The notes: generated from the letters alone by a model not told the origin. A DNA stretch of 64,000 nucleotides from Sphingobacterium sp. UGAL515B_05 (GCF_033097525.1 NZ_CP109907.1:5270001-5334000); one strand, 5' to 3'; counted from the first letter of the stretch, positions 36,201 through 44,059 are shown. Numbers and translations: made by a program.

Positions 36201-36324
36201 GTTTATTAATAGACTATTCATGTCGGACCAACGACTACATGAACTCGCTATCTACCATTTTATGGTCGGCTATTACAAAATGCAAGTAGGAAAACAGAAA
36301 AAGAATCTAACAACAATAAGTTAA
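33241..36324 (+). CDS. Lantibiotic dehydratase (LanB), full length
   Basis: 1027 residues. Class I lanthipeptide dehydratases glutamylate Ser/Thr of a precursor using Glu-tRNA and then eliminate glutamate, giving dehydroalanine or dehydrobutyrine. The N-terminal domain (about 1-730) has the family signature RMSTRATPFGLFAGVSVG near 85-102 and the GGSSSGNLMSRFAHLD block near 480. The C-terminal SpaB_C / thiopeptide-type elimination domain (about 750-1010) begins EWIYAKIYCG and has KWFFVRYNDPSPHIRLRI near 795. Both halves are on one chain, as in nisin NisB. It is third in the operon after the precursor and the receiver gene. No LanC cyclase, LanP protease or LanT transporter is next to it. The active-site residues have not been verified individually. 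Confidence 0.9.
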   Translation: MSLFKFSNYFLLRTPILPNALATDLFRLTNPKDLDDRLRYLHQDERLKEALLLASPSFFAEVEKWLNYKKDSNPKMIISLLKYTIRMSTRATPFGLFAGVSVGNFIAAEKNLSLVRNHVNKGVLKLDATILVGIIEEISKDKRIYNQLQYRINPTLYLDGKDYKYYQKVTKGKKSQNILKRVRFTPILDRIVHYFESNMKAVHYQSLTDLLQNLGASAAHSVLFVDKLISLGIICSELHPNVIGRSYLESLIKTLERVDKQEVYLQPLWTIRTLLNSAQSITKIQKAVVKLLQPIVPDHDLTNVIQGDLLIGMAENNLSKTTLNHIRDQFQDLLPLCNRSVLADLDRFKSEFAHKYEERMVRLTTALDPDIGIGYGSREGVYNITDEILGDVKNITSSSQTTGHIHHYQNLVIEKFVESVKNRYAEIQLTSTDLDNISKQRKQTIDSMPCSFYVMGNLLKSPTQERLFFNLGTLGGSSSGNLMSRFAHLDEKLDKWIKDSAEREQQQYTNAILAEISYYPDNNAGNIIHRPALRKTSICLTPTIDQEQQQIDVNDLYLFLKDQRLILWSKKFNKMVIPRLTTAHNFEHGMNLYKFLADFQFQNNRLDLSWNWGIMKEQPRLPRISYKNIILSRAQWRIQKLAKYPNEPAAFVKNLQTALEIPTMVIISNGDNELLINLENPFCIEMLLDQLCKRNTILTEYLLDDYSSVIGDKDENIFANEIIIPIEAHTQHYTNDSAPQENSLRRCFSLGSEWIYAKIYCGVHFADILLMETFPLIMNAINQQGSMRKWFFVRYNDPSPHIRLRIEISDPSQSISVISTMNSFLEQFVESGQISTISFDTYTREIERYTPFCMELSEELFYQQSEAILTTMQQSTSINDRWRLAFEYMESLLGAAKFTLPEKKDFCIRMNTLYQQEFGNNKNLWIHLNNKFKDKKDWFDNPLNNLTDFKSKLDTIQCNIFSILRANTSKDEFRAAQISLLSSYIHMFINRLFMSDQRLHELAIYHFMVGYYKMQVGKQKKNLTTIS

Positions 36325-36328
36325 ACAT

Positions 36329-37033
36329 TTAGATAAGTCCCATCTTTGCAAAAAGCTGATTGCGATATTGTAAACCAATGCCAAGTTCGACTCCATTTTT
36401 TAGAATTACTTTACTTGCCTCAACACCCTTGACTTGTTTGATATTAACGATAAAAGATCTGTGCATACGCGCAAACATATCCCAGGGAAGTTCTGCTTCC
36501 ATATCTTTCATCGTCGAGAGCAAAGTTTGCATACCATCTACCGAATAAATTTGGATGTAGTCTCCCCAAGCTTTTAGATAGAGAATATCCGCAGGATCTA
36601 TAAAGATAGTCTTGTTCCTATCCTTTATCTTAATCGCCTTTCTTTCACCTTGTGACCCCCTTCTAGAAAATAGAATTGCTTTTTGAACTTTTTCAATTGC
36701 CTTTATCAATCGTTCTTCCGTCAACAGCGGTTTTAAAATATAGTCGATTACATCAAGCTCAAATCCATCCACGGCATATTCATAATGACCAGTTATAAAG
36801 ACAACAAATGGTGGATGGGCAAGTCCTTTAAGAAAAGTAATCCCATCCATTTCGGGCATATCTATATCCGACAAGATGAGATCGACCTCACTCTTTCTTA
36901 AAACATCTATAGCTTGTAACGGATTTTCGAATACACCCAATATTTCGATCAGGCCCAATTTGGAAACTAATTTTTCCAATCGACCTCTTGCAATCGGCTC
37001 ATCTTCAATAAGAATAGTTTTAATTCTGTTCAT
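36329..37033 (-). CDS. LytTR family response regulator
   Basis: 234 residues. The receiver domain (1-120) has E10-D11-E12, the phospho-acceptor near D56 (ILSDIDMPEMDG) and Lys of LKPLL. The LytTR DNA-binding domain (about 135-234) has IKIKDRNKTIFIDPADILYLKAWGDYIQIY and FARMHRSFIVNIKQVKGVE. Such regulators bind direct repeats spaced about 21 bp, as seen at 32371 and 32511. It is cotranscribed with the histidine kinase upstream (28-bp gap) and converges tail to tail with LanB, 4 bp apart. It probably activates the peptide operon. Confidence 0.92.
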   Translation of the reverse strand: MNRIKTILIEDEPIARGRLEKLVSKLGLIEILGVFENPLQAIDVLRKSEVDLILSDIDMPEMDGITFLKGLAHPPFVVFITGHYEYAVDGFELDVIDYILKPLLTEERLIKAIEKVQKAILFSRRGSQGERKAIKIKDRNKTIFIDPADILYLKAWGDYIQIYSVDGMQTLLSTMKDMEAELPWDMFARMHRSFIVNIKQVKGVEASKVILKNGVELGIGLQYRNQLFAKMGLI

Positions 37034-37061
37034 AAGTACTTAGCGATCCTCAGCGTTGGTG

Positions 37062-38189
37062 CTACGGCTTTTCTTCAGCCTGTAAAGTTACAACAAGATT
37101 AACACTAAATACACCCCCATCTGATTTAATTTCCAAAATGTGCCTGTCAGGGTAATGAAGCTCCAGTCTTTTTCTTACGTTATCTATTCCTAATCCCCCA
37201 ACATAATTTTCGGGTTTGGAAAGTTCTCTATAGGCATTGGCGATATACATGTTTACCTTGTCATCCTTCACAGAAATGTCTATGGATATCCATCCAGCTG
37301 AAGAACTTAAGCGGGGTCCATGCTTAAATGCATTTTCCACAAACGGAAAAAAAATCAGGGGTACCACCATACAGCTTTCATCATCAGTCGCTAAGTTTAC
37401 TTTGACTTGTACTGTCTCACTATAGCGCAACTTTTCCAACTCAATATAATCCTTAAGCAGTTGAAATTCGCGACTAATTTCGACCTTTGGCTGATTACTT
37501 TCGTGCAATAAATACACCATAATACCACTCAGGCGCATCATACTTTCACCACCTCTTTCATCATGATCGGATACCAAGACATAAATACTATAGAGTGTAT
37601 TAAGTAAGAAATGTGGATTAATCTGGTATTTTAGGAAAGCAAGCTCCAATTGAACGTTGTTTAATTCAAGTTCAGCATTTTTTAGCTCGAGTTTCATTTT
37701 TGAATTTCTAACAAACATAAATGCCTGTACTATCTTTACGGTCAACGGTAAAGCGACCAAAAAAATAAAATCCAATAAATAATCACTGATTGAGGATAGC
37801 CGGAAAGCACCCAGGATACCTTGCCGTTCGACTATTTCGAGATAAGTTGACAATCGTACATCTGGTGCCAAATACCTTAACGTTAATATTGCAGCATAAT
37901 AACTTAAAAAAGACCACCAAGTATAAATTACGAGCAACCATAAAATACAGAGAACAAACTTACCTCGAATAAACCATTGTGGTATGACAATATATGCTGT
38001 TGCGTAAAAAATCGTTAATAAAGAAAATACATCCTTTAAAAATAGCAACCATGAACTCGTAATATCTATTCGCTGATATGCTATGAATTGCATACCCAAA
38101 ACCACAAACCAAAAACATAAATGAAAAAAAACACGTTTTCCAGTATTGTAATTTTGGAAAAGTCCCGTCATAGATAGCATACTTCTCAA
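37062..38189 (-). CDS. LytS/YehU-type sensor histidine kinase
   Basis: 375 residues (ATG at 38189; Met4 and Met7 are alternatives). The N-terminus has four or five hydrophobic segments (about 20-180) with no large extracellular loop. A short coiled coil (KMKLELKNAELELNNVQLELAF) links to the His_kinase domain: LKYQINPHFLLNTLYSIY with phospho-His near 193, and an HATPase_c part with N box PFVENAFKHG and GLGIDNVRKRLEL. It pairs with the downstream LytTR regulator. The multi-helix sensor without a periplasmic domain suggests sensing in the membrane, possibly of the peptide. Confidence 0.9.
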   Translation of the reverse strand: MRSMLSMTGLFQNYNTGKRVFFHLCFWFVVLGMQFIAYQRIDITSSWLLFLKDVFSLLTIFYATAYIVIPQWFIRGKFVLCILWLLVIYTWWSFLSYYAAILTLRYLAPDVRLSTYLEIVERQGILGAFRLSSISDYLLDFIFLVALPLTVKIVQAFMFVRNSKMKLELKNAELELNNVQLELAFLKYQINPHFLLNTLYSIYVLVSDHDERGGESMMRLSGIMVYLLHESNQPKVEISREFQLLKDYIELEKLRYSETVQVKVNLATDDESCMVVPLIFFPFVENAFKHGPRLSSSAGWISIDISVKDDKVNMYIANAYRELSKPENYVGGLGIDNVRKRLELHYPDRHILEIKSDGGVFSVNLVVTLQAEEKP

Positions 38190-38217
38190 TAATATGGGGC
38201 TAATATAAATATATCAT

Positions 38218-38496
38218 TTAATTTGTGCTCGACTCAATTGTCAAACAATGATGTAAAAAGACAATTTTGAGACAAACCACAATAATAGATAGATATAACA
38301 AGCTAAATATATAATTAATTACAATATTAACAAAAAGAAAAGCTAAAAGTAATCCAAACACAACTAAAATATAGCTGAAAGTAGCTCTTAAATGAAAATC
38401 ACTTTCATAGGGATAACTATCGCCAATAAAAAAATTTTTGTTCAGGAAACCTGCTGCATGCGTGATATTTTTCGAGTCATTTGAACGCTTCAGCAA
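38218..38496 (-). CDS. Possible small membrane protein
   Basis: 92 residues, not recognised. A soluble start (NFFIGDSYPYESDFHLRATF) is followed by two adjacent hydrophobic segments (about 42-62 and 64-84). It sits between the permease and the kinase in the same orientation. It is not supported by homology that I can recognise and may not be a gene; if real it could be a sensor partner or immunity-type membrane peptide. Confidence 0.3.
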   Translation of the reverse strand: MLKRSNDSKNITHAAGFLNKNFFIGDSYPYESDFHLRATFSYILVVFGLLLAFLFVNIVINYIFSLLYLSIIVVCLKIVFLHHCLTIESSTN

Positions 38497-38550
38497 TTAC
38501 GCAAAATAGCACAGGCAGTAAATAATAAACTTCAGTTTAGACTGAGCTCG

Positions 38551-40911
38551 CTATTCGTCGCGTAAGCTCTTAACCGGATTAGCCAAAGCCGCCTTAATAG
38601 ATTGTGTGCTCACAGTTAATAGTACAATCAAAAGAGTTAAGCACGCTGTTACTGCAAATACCCCCCATCCAATTGATATTCGATAGCTATATTGACTGAT
38701 GTAGCCATCCATAGCCCAATAGGCAATTGGGAATGCAATCAGACATGAAATCCCTACCAACACAATAAACTCTTTGGAAAGCATCTTTGTTAAGGTAAAT
38801 AAAGATGCCCCGAGGATTTTTCGAACGCCTATTTCTTTTGTTCTGCTTTCGGTCATGTATGCGGCCAAGCCAAATAAACCAAGGCAGGAAATAAATATCG
38901 TCAAGCCCGCAAAAATACTTACCAGGCGACCTGTCCGCTGTGCATCTTGAAACTTTCTACTATATTCTTGATCTAAAAAATGATAATCAAAAGGATAGTT
39001 TGGATTATAAGTTTTAAAAACAGCTTCGGTTTTCTTTAAAGCATCGCTTATGTTAAGTTTAGGATTCAACTTAATGTGCACGGTCCCTAACGTTCTACTC
39101 GCCCCCTCAATGACTGTTGGAGTCACTGTTTTAAACGGTGATTCCTGAATAAAATCTTTAACCACACCTATAATCGTAAACTTATCTTCACCGTCCATAA
39201 TATAATTTCCGATTGGGTCCTTCATCGCCATAATCTCCGCTGCAGATTCATTGATAATAGCTGACATCGAATCGGTAGGAAAGTTAGCTAAGTCAAAGTC
39301 ACGCCCCTTTAAAAGTGTTAACCCTGTCGTTTCAATCAGCTTGTCATCGGCAGACTGCCTGTTAAAAACAATCGCTCGATTGGGGTCCTTACCCTCCCAT
39401 GATGCACCTCCCCACCCACTCCAACGTTCAGTCATCGGAGACATGGTACGAGTTACAGCAGTGGCGATTCCCTTATCAATCAAATCGTGTCGGATCATTG
39501 CAATATTTTTCGTAGCATCTCCGTTTTCTATGACATAGATCAGATTATCCGTGTTAAAACCGGCATCCCTATGCTGAGCGTGTAGTATTTGTTTTCGGAT
39601 CACAAGGGTACTAACAATCATTAATACCGCAATTGCAAATTGAGTTACAACAAGAGCCTTTCGAGGATTTATTCTCTGTTTAAAAAGGAAAAATCTATTT
39701 TTTAACACATTAATCGGTCTAAACGAAGAAAGAAAAAAAGCAGGGTAACTACCAGCAAGTATGCCTGTCAGAAGAATGAAGCCCAAAAATCCGGCCCAAA
39801 AATAACCCTCACCTACCGGAAGAGCTAGTTTTCTTCCGATAAGATCGCCAAAGGAAGGTATTATCAGAGCCACTAAAATAAGTGCGACTATTCCAGAAAT
39901 CAATGATAATAGCATTGATTCTGATAAAAATTGCCAGATCAGACTACTTTTCTGTGCGCCGATCACTTTTCGCACCCCCACCTCCTTTGCCCTGCGCTCA
40001 CTTTGTGCCGTACTTAAATTCATGAAATTGATACATGCAATCAATACTATAAAACCAGCAATAAGGACAAAAACACGTACCATCTCAATCCTTCCACCTG
40101 CAACTATTCCGTTTTTATATTCATTATAAAGATAACTCTCCTTCATCGGCTTCAAAAAATTTTCACTCTTGACATCAGCATGCCTTTTGGAGATATCTTT
40201 TAGCTTTTGCTGTACTGACGTGAATGTTGCGTTGGGATACAGTTCAACAAAAGTTGAAATCGAACTGTTATACCAATTATTATCCGTATAGCCTATTTTA
40301 GCAGCAAATGCCCAAGGAAAAAGATACTGCAATTCCGCAAATTGACTATTGCTGGGGACCTCCTTCAAAACTGCCGACACATGTACTATTTCGTTGCTGT
40401 CGATCTTGATATTTTTTCCAATGACATCCGTTGAACCAAATAAAGTAATAGCCAAATCTTTTGTCAGCACAATGGCCGAAGGGTCTGCAAGCGCATCCGC
40501 TGGATTCCCCGCCAAAACGGGAAGTTGAAAAATTGAAAAGAAAGTGGCATCGACAAAAGCCCCGCGACCAGCGATGAGCTTTTGATCACCAGCCGTAAAC
40601 AGAAATCCGCTAAGCTTGCTTAATCGACAAGTCTGCTTAATTTCTGGAACTTCCAGCTTCATCACCTCCGCCAAAGGTTCGGGAGTGACGAAATAAACGG
40701 AAACTCCTTTGTCGTTTCGTCCAACTGACCCCACAATCCCAATTCTATCTGTTTTGGGATACATCCTATCATAATAGAGCTGAGAATTTACCCATAATAT
40801 AATCAATATACTTGCCGTCATACCAATGGCCAGGCCAAGGATATTGATGGTCATAAACCCCTTATTCCGTGTTAGATTGCGAAAAGCAATTTTGATATTA
40901 TTCTTGATCAT
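38551..40911 (-). CDS. MacB/FtsX-like ABC transporter permease
   Basis: 786 residues from the ATG at 40911 (MIKNNIKIAFRNLTRNKGF), the usual start of this Bacteroidota family; the frame is open to 41028. Membrane segment 1 (20-42) is followed by a MacB periplasmic domain (to about 265), three membrane helices carrying the AKEVGVRKVIGAQKSSL motif, a second periplasmic domain and three more helices with SRTKEIGVRKILGASLFTL. Two FtsX repeats on one chain are typical of permeases that power signalling or export of peptides, lipoproteins or antibiotics. No ATPase partner is in the window. It lies upstream of the kinase/regulator pair and could export or detoxify the peptide, but that is only positional. 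Confidence 0.8.
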   Translation of the reverse strand: MIKNNIKIAFRNLTRNKGFMTINILGLAIGMTASILIILWVNSQLYYDRMYPKTDRIGIVGSVGRNDKGVSVYFVTPEPLAEVMKLEVPEIKQTCRLSKLSGFLFTAGDQKLIAGRGAFVDATFFSIFQLPVLAGNPADALADPSAIVLTKDLAITLFGSTDVIGKNIKIDSNEIVHVSAVLKEVPSNSQFAELQYLFPWAFAAKIGYTDNNWYNSSISTFVELYPNATFTSVQQKLKDISKRHADVKSENFLKPMKESYLYNEYKNGIVAGGRIEMVRVFVLIAGFIVLIACINFMNLSTAQSERRAKEVGVRKVIGAQKSSLIWQFLSESMLLSLISGIVALILVALIIPSFGDLIGRKLALPVGEGYFWAGFLGFILLTGILAGSYPAFFLSSFRPINVLKNRFFLFKQRINPRKALVVTQFAIAVLMIVSTLVIRKQILHAQHRDAGFNTDNLIYVIENGDATKNIAMIRHDLIDKGIATAVTRTMSPMTERWSGWGGASWEGKDPNRAIVFNRQSADDKLIETTGLTLLKGRDFDLANFPTDSMSAIINESAAEIMAMKDPIGNYIMDGEDKFTIIGVVKDFIQESPFKTVTPTVIEGASRTLGTVHIKLNPKLNISDALKKTEAVFKTYNPNYPFDYHFLDQEYSRKFQDAQRTGRLVSIFAGLTIFISCLGLFGLAAYMTESRTKEIGVRKILGASLFTLTKMLSKEFIVLVGISCLIAFPIAYWAMDGYISQYSYRISIGWGVFAVTACLTLLIVLLTVSTQSIKAALANPVKSLRDE

Positions 40912-41018
40912 TAGCTGTCTACTATTGATTGGATATTGTAAAGAGAAAAGCCACAAGCACCCGGCCAAAATAAATACATAACTGTAAATCAATATATTAA
41001 AACAAAACACCAACAGTA

Positions 41019-41061
41019 AAATGTTCATTTACGAACAGAAATTGTTCACAAATGAACATTT
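41019..41061. promoter_or_regulatory. 43-bp compound dyad between permease and DinB-like gene
   Basis: AAATGTTCATTT (41019-41030) and AAATGAACATTT (41050-41061) are exact inverted repeats, and the spacer contains GAACAGAAATTGTTC, itself an inverted repeat. It can also be read as two GTTC-N6-GAAC sites in tandem. It lies in the shared control region of divergent genes and is probably a repressor operator of the TetR or MarR kind. No such regulator is adjacent. Confidence 0.55.
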
Positions 41062-41136
41062 GAAAGGGTTTACAAAAAATTTATTTCTATCTTCCGTATA
41101 TTTAATTTTACAGAACCCACATAAAACAACAATTAG

Positions 41137-41589
41137 ATGTCAACTACATTTATGCAGCTGTGGTTATATAATAACTGGGCAAATACAGCACTACTGGATA
41201 AACTGAAAAGTGAAGGCGAAAAAGTACCTCCTTCTTGCATACGGCTCTTTAGCCATATTGTTAATGCACAGATCATTTGGCTAAGTCGATTAACGGGTGA
41301 AAAACCACCTGTTGGTGTTTGGGATGAGCACAGTATCGTCGATTGCCAAAGGTATCACGATTTAGCTTCAGAAGGATTTGGTCAGCAGATTCATGACAGA
41401 AATGAAACGGACGATGAAATTGTCAATTATACCAACACACAGCATCAGGCTTTTCATAATAAAGCCAACGACATTCTGTTACACGTCTTTAATCATGGTA
41501 CCTATCACAGGGCACAAATAGCAAGCGAAATGCGAAAAAATGGCATTGAACCTATCAATACAGATTATATCACTTTTGTTCGCACATAA
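41137..41589 (+). CDS. DinB family protein
   Basis: 150 residues. It is a four-helix bundle of the DinB/YfiT type, which binds a metal with three His: the first in SHIVNAQIIWLSRL near 46, and HVFNHGTYHRAQIASEM near 122-138 with the HxxxH pair. These proteins act as thiol transferases or metal-dependent hydrolases; the substrate is unknown. ATG at 41137. The upstream 43-bp dyad may regulate it. The next gene (OsmC) is 141 bp away in the same direction. Confidence 0.83.
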   Translation: MSTTFMQLWLYNNWANTALLDKLKSEGEKVPPSCIRLFSHIVNAQIIWLSRLTGEKPPVGVWDEHSIVDCQRYHDLASEGFGQQIHDRNETDDEIVNYTNTQHQAFHNKANDILLHVFNHGTYHRAQIASEMRKNGIEPINTDYITFVRT

Positions 41590-41730
41590 CAGTATTGCAT
41601 TCAGAAAGCCTAATTTTCAAGCAGTTCTATTAAAATTTTCATCTAGCCAATTCGATCCATCCTGCACATCTTGCAATTGGCAGACTAGACGTTCTATCAT
41701 AATGGAAGACACCTTAAATTTGAAACAAAA

Positions 41731-42201
41731 ATGAGTTACAAACATACCTTTAAAGCGTCCCTAACTTGGAATCATCCTGAACAGCCTAGCGTTCTGGGTA
41801 AAAAAATTTATACGAAGAGCCATCACATTGCGATCGAAGGGAAAACAGATCTACACGTTTCGGCAGCGAAAGCATTCAAGGGTGACCCCGCATTGTACAA
41901 TCCGGAAGATTTGCTACTTAGCAGCCTAGTTTCTTGTCACATGATGTCCTATTTATACGTCTGCTCGCAAAATAGCATCGAGGTTTTATCCTATACGGAC
42001 AATGCTGTCGCTACCCTTGAAACGTATGGAGATGGCAGTGGTCGTTTTACAGAAGTTACATTACACCCCGAGGTTCTCATCACAAATGAATTCCAGATAG
42101 AGCTTGCTTTATCCCTACATGCCCAAGCATATAAGCTGTGCTTTATTGCGAATTCATGTAATTTCGATATACAACACCGTCCCAAATGTAAAGCCATCTA
42201 A
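41731..42201 (+). CDS. OsmC family peroxidase
   Basis: 156 residues, the family length. It reduces organic hydroperoxides with a Cys pair: the peroxidatic Cys in LLSSLVSCHMMSYLY near 69 and a second Cys in CFIANSCNFDI near 140-146. The N-terminus HTFKASLTWN and IAIEGKTDLHVSAAKAFKGDPALYNPEDLL match the OsmC fold. It is close to the YhfA/OsmC subtype. It is cytoplasmic and probably part of oxidative stress defence. The region 42202-42454 after it has no visible gene. Confidence 0.85.
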   Translation: MSYKHTFKASLTWNHPEQPSVLGKKIYTKSHHIAIEGKTDLHVSAAKAFKGDPALYNPEDLLLSSLVSCHMMSYLYVCSQNSIEVLSYTDNAVATLETYGDGSGRFTEVTLHPEVLITNEFQIELALSLHAQAYKLCFIANSCNFDIQHRPKCKAI

Positions 42202-42454
42202 TCAAAAAAAAGCCGGCACGTTTACAATGTGGGATTGCCCATCAATCATGCAAACACACGAAAAAAACCAGTATCCTCTACTATAGCAGCATAACGTACA
42301 AACACGTATTGAATGCTTCTCAACAAAAATGGGATTAGCATAGCACTTATTGAAAGAAAAAAGCCCCCTATTTTCGATTTGTTAACGCTACCGAAAATGC
42401 AACACTCACCACAAATTAGTAATTAAATAACAGACAAGTTTTTAAGGATTTCAT

Positions 42455-42462
42455 TACTTTTG
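42455..42462 (+). promoter_or_regulatory. Candidate -7 box at the MFS transporter start
   Basis: TACTTTTG matches TAnnTTTG exactly and ends 4 bp before the first ATG of the transporter (42467). If used, the transcript would start at or next to the initiation codon. No clear TTG lies about 20 bp upstream. Confidence 0.35.
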
Positions 42463-42466
42463 AAAC

Positions 42467-43702
42467 ATGATGGAAAATTCCAAGAAAAAAGCAGCAATCG
42501 GATTCATATTTATCACATTACTTATCGATATTACAGGTTGGGGAATCATTATTCCCGTCGTCCCAAAACTTATCGAGGAATTGATTCATAGCGATATCAG
42601 TGAAGCTGCAAAATATGGCGGCTGGCTTGGCTTTGCCTATGCTTTCACACAATTTATATTTTCTCCCGTAGTCGGTAACCTGAGTGATAAATATGGTAGA
42701 AGGCCAATTATATTGATCTCACTTTTTGGATTCGCTGTGGACTATATCTTTCTTGCCCTCGCACCAAGTATAGGGTGGCTATTTTTGGGTCGTGTCATAG
42801 CGGGATTGACAGGAGCCAGTTTTACAACGGCAAGTGCTTATATCGCCGATATATCTACGGATGAAGACCGGGCAAAGAACTTTGGCTTGATAGGTGCTGC
42901 ATTTGGTCTGGGCTTCATCATAGGTCCTGTTATCGGAGGTCTACTCGGTCACTATGGTGCCAGGGTTCCCTTTTATGCGGCCGCAGGATTGTGTATGCTG
43001 AACTTCTTATATGGCTATTTTATCTTACCTGAGAGCTTAGACAAAGAAAAACGCAGAGCCTTTAACTGGAAACGTGCAAATCCAATTGGGTCTTTTAAGT
43101 TTCTTGGAAAACATCCGGAAATATCCGGCCTCATCGTTGCCTTAATTTTAATCTATATCGCAGGTCATGCGGTTCAAAGTAACTGGAACTTCTTCACCAT
43201 GTATAAATTCGACTGGACAGAAAGAATGGTGGGTATCTCGTTAGGTGTTATTGGATTATTGATTGGATTGGTTCAGGGTGTTTTAATTCGATGGACAACA
43301 CCCAAGCTTGGCGAACAAAAAAGCATTTTCTATGGATTGACCCTATATGCTATTGGACTCCTGTTATTCTCATTTGCGAGCGAAGGATGGATGATGTTCG
43401 TCTTCCTTATTCCCTATTGCTTGGGGGGTATTTGTGGACCAGCTCTTCAGTCTGTTATTACCAAAAATGTCCCTTCAAATGAACAGGGTGAACTTCAAGG
43501 TGCACTAACGAGCTTAATGAGTGCAACATCGATTATTGGCCCACCGATGATGACAAACCTATTTTATTATTTCACCCATGACAAGGCGCCATTTAAATTT
43601 TCGGGTGCTCCGTTTTTCCTAGCATTTATCCTGATGACGATTAGTGTGATCATTGTATATACTACGTCTAGGAAAAAGCGAAATCAACAAATAAATCTTT
43701 AA
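42467..43702 (+). CDS. TetA-like MFS transporter
   Basis: 411 residues, twelve membrane segments, of the drug:H+ antiporter-1 group close to tetracycline exporters. It has the loop-2 motif GNLSDKYGRRPIIL near 75, DEDRAKNFGLIGAAFGLGFIIGPVIGGLLG (motif C) near 130-160 and the central charged loop. The name TCR/Tet follows from this pattern and does not prove tetracycline export. Two ATGs in a row open the frame; a -7 box lies immediately upstream. It ends at an 18-bp perfect hairpin. No TetR is next to it, only a small unknown frame. Confidence 0.85.
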   Translation: MMENSKKKAAIGFIFITLLIDITGWGIIIPVVPKLIEELIHSDISEAAKYGGWLGFAYAFTQFIFSPVVGNLSDKYGRRPIILISLFGFAVDYIFLALAPSIGWLFLGRVIAGLTGASFTTASAYIADISTDEDRAKNFGLIGAAFGLGFIIGPVIGGLLGHYGARVPFYAAAGLCMLNFLYGYFILPESLDKEKRRAFNWKRANPIGSFKFLGKHPEISGLIVALILIYIAGHAVQSNWNFFTMYKFDWTERMVGISLGVIGLLIGLVQGVLIRWTTPKLGEQKSIFYGLTLYAIGLLLFSFASEGWMMFVFLIPYCLGGICGPALQSVITKNVPSNEQGELQGALTSLMSATSIIGPPMMTNLFYYFTHDKAPFKFSGAPFFLAFILMTISVIIVYTTSRKKRNQQINL

Positions 43703-43751
43703 ACCTCAACTGGCCTATACATCGAAGAACTGCATAGGCCAGTTGAGGTTT
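43701..43751. terminator. 18-bp perfect hairpin between convergent frames
   Basis: AAACCTCAACTGGCCTAT (43701-43718) pairs perfectly with ATAGGCCAGTTGAGGTTT (43734-43751), 15-nt loop. It follows the transporter stop by 0 bp (arm begins just before stop end at 43702). No long T-run follows on the plus strand. Confidence 0.6.
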
Positions 43752-43960
43752 AGAGCTTTGACTTTAAACGGCTCAAGGTCTCCTGTGAAATATTCTAGAT
43801 AGGAAGCAACTATTCTATTGGATAGCCTTCTGACAACCATTGGGTTTTCATCCAACAATAAACGATATTTTTCAAGGGCATCTTGCATTAAAAATGACAT
43901 CAGACGCTTTGTATTTGTTACATAGGCAATTTCCAAGTAGATAACTAGTCCAGTACACAA
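43715..43960 (-). CDS. Hypothetical protein or gene fragment
   Basis: 81 residues, not recognised. It is helical (RLMSFLMQDALEKYRLLLDENPMVVRRLSNRIVASYLEYFTGDLEPFKV) and resembles the C-terminal end of a larger protein more than a complete one. Its last codons are one arm of the hairpin at 43701. It lies between two MFS genes. It could be what is left of a regulator. Low confidence that it is expressed. Confidence 0.35.
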   Translation of the reverse strand: MCTGLVIYLEIAYVTNTKRLMSFLMQDALEKYRLLLDENPMVVRRLSNRIVASYLEYFTGDLEPFKVKALNLNWPMQFFDV

Positions 43961-43998
43961 TTATCTCACTTCTGGATCAATTTAGGTTAATCAAACTT

Positions 43999-44033
43999 CA
44001 ATTCTTCAATTCATGGATCGAATTCTTCAATTC
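43999..44033 (+). promoter_or_regulatory. 21-bp-spaced direct repeat upstream of an MFS gene
   Basis: AATTCTTCAATTC occurs at 44000-44012 and 44021-44033, identical over 13 bp and 21 bp apart. The second copy ends 18 bp before the -7 box at 44052, so a bound protein would touch the -33 region. The layout fits an AraC-type or other direct-repeat regulator. Confidence 0.5.
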
Positions 44034-44051
44034 CTACATTATTGATCGCTG

Positions 44052-44059
44052 TAAATTTG
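44052..44059 (+). promoter_or_regulatory. -7 box of the MFS promoter
   Basis: TAAATTTG matches TAnnTTTG exactly, 24 bp before the ATG at 44083. The direct repeat overlaps the -33 position. Confidence 0.5.

Noticed and set aside
41019..41061. LexA box for the DinB-like gene
   Set aside because: The GAAC and GTTC half sites are spaced 7 bp or arranged GTTC-N6-GAAC, not the GAAC-N4-GTTC of known LexA boxes; the DinB name of the family does not imply SOS control here.
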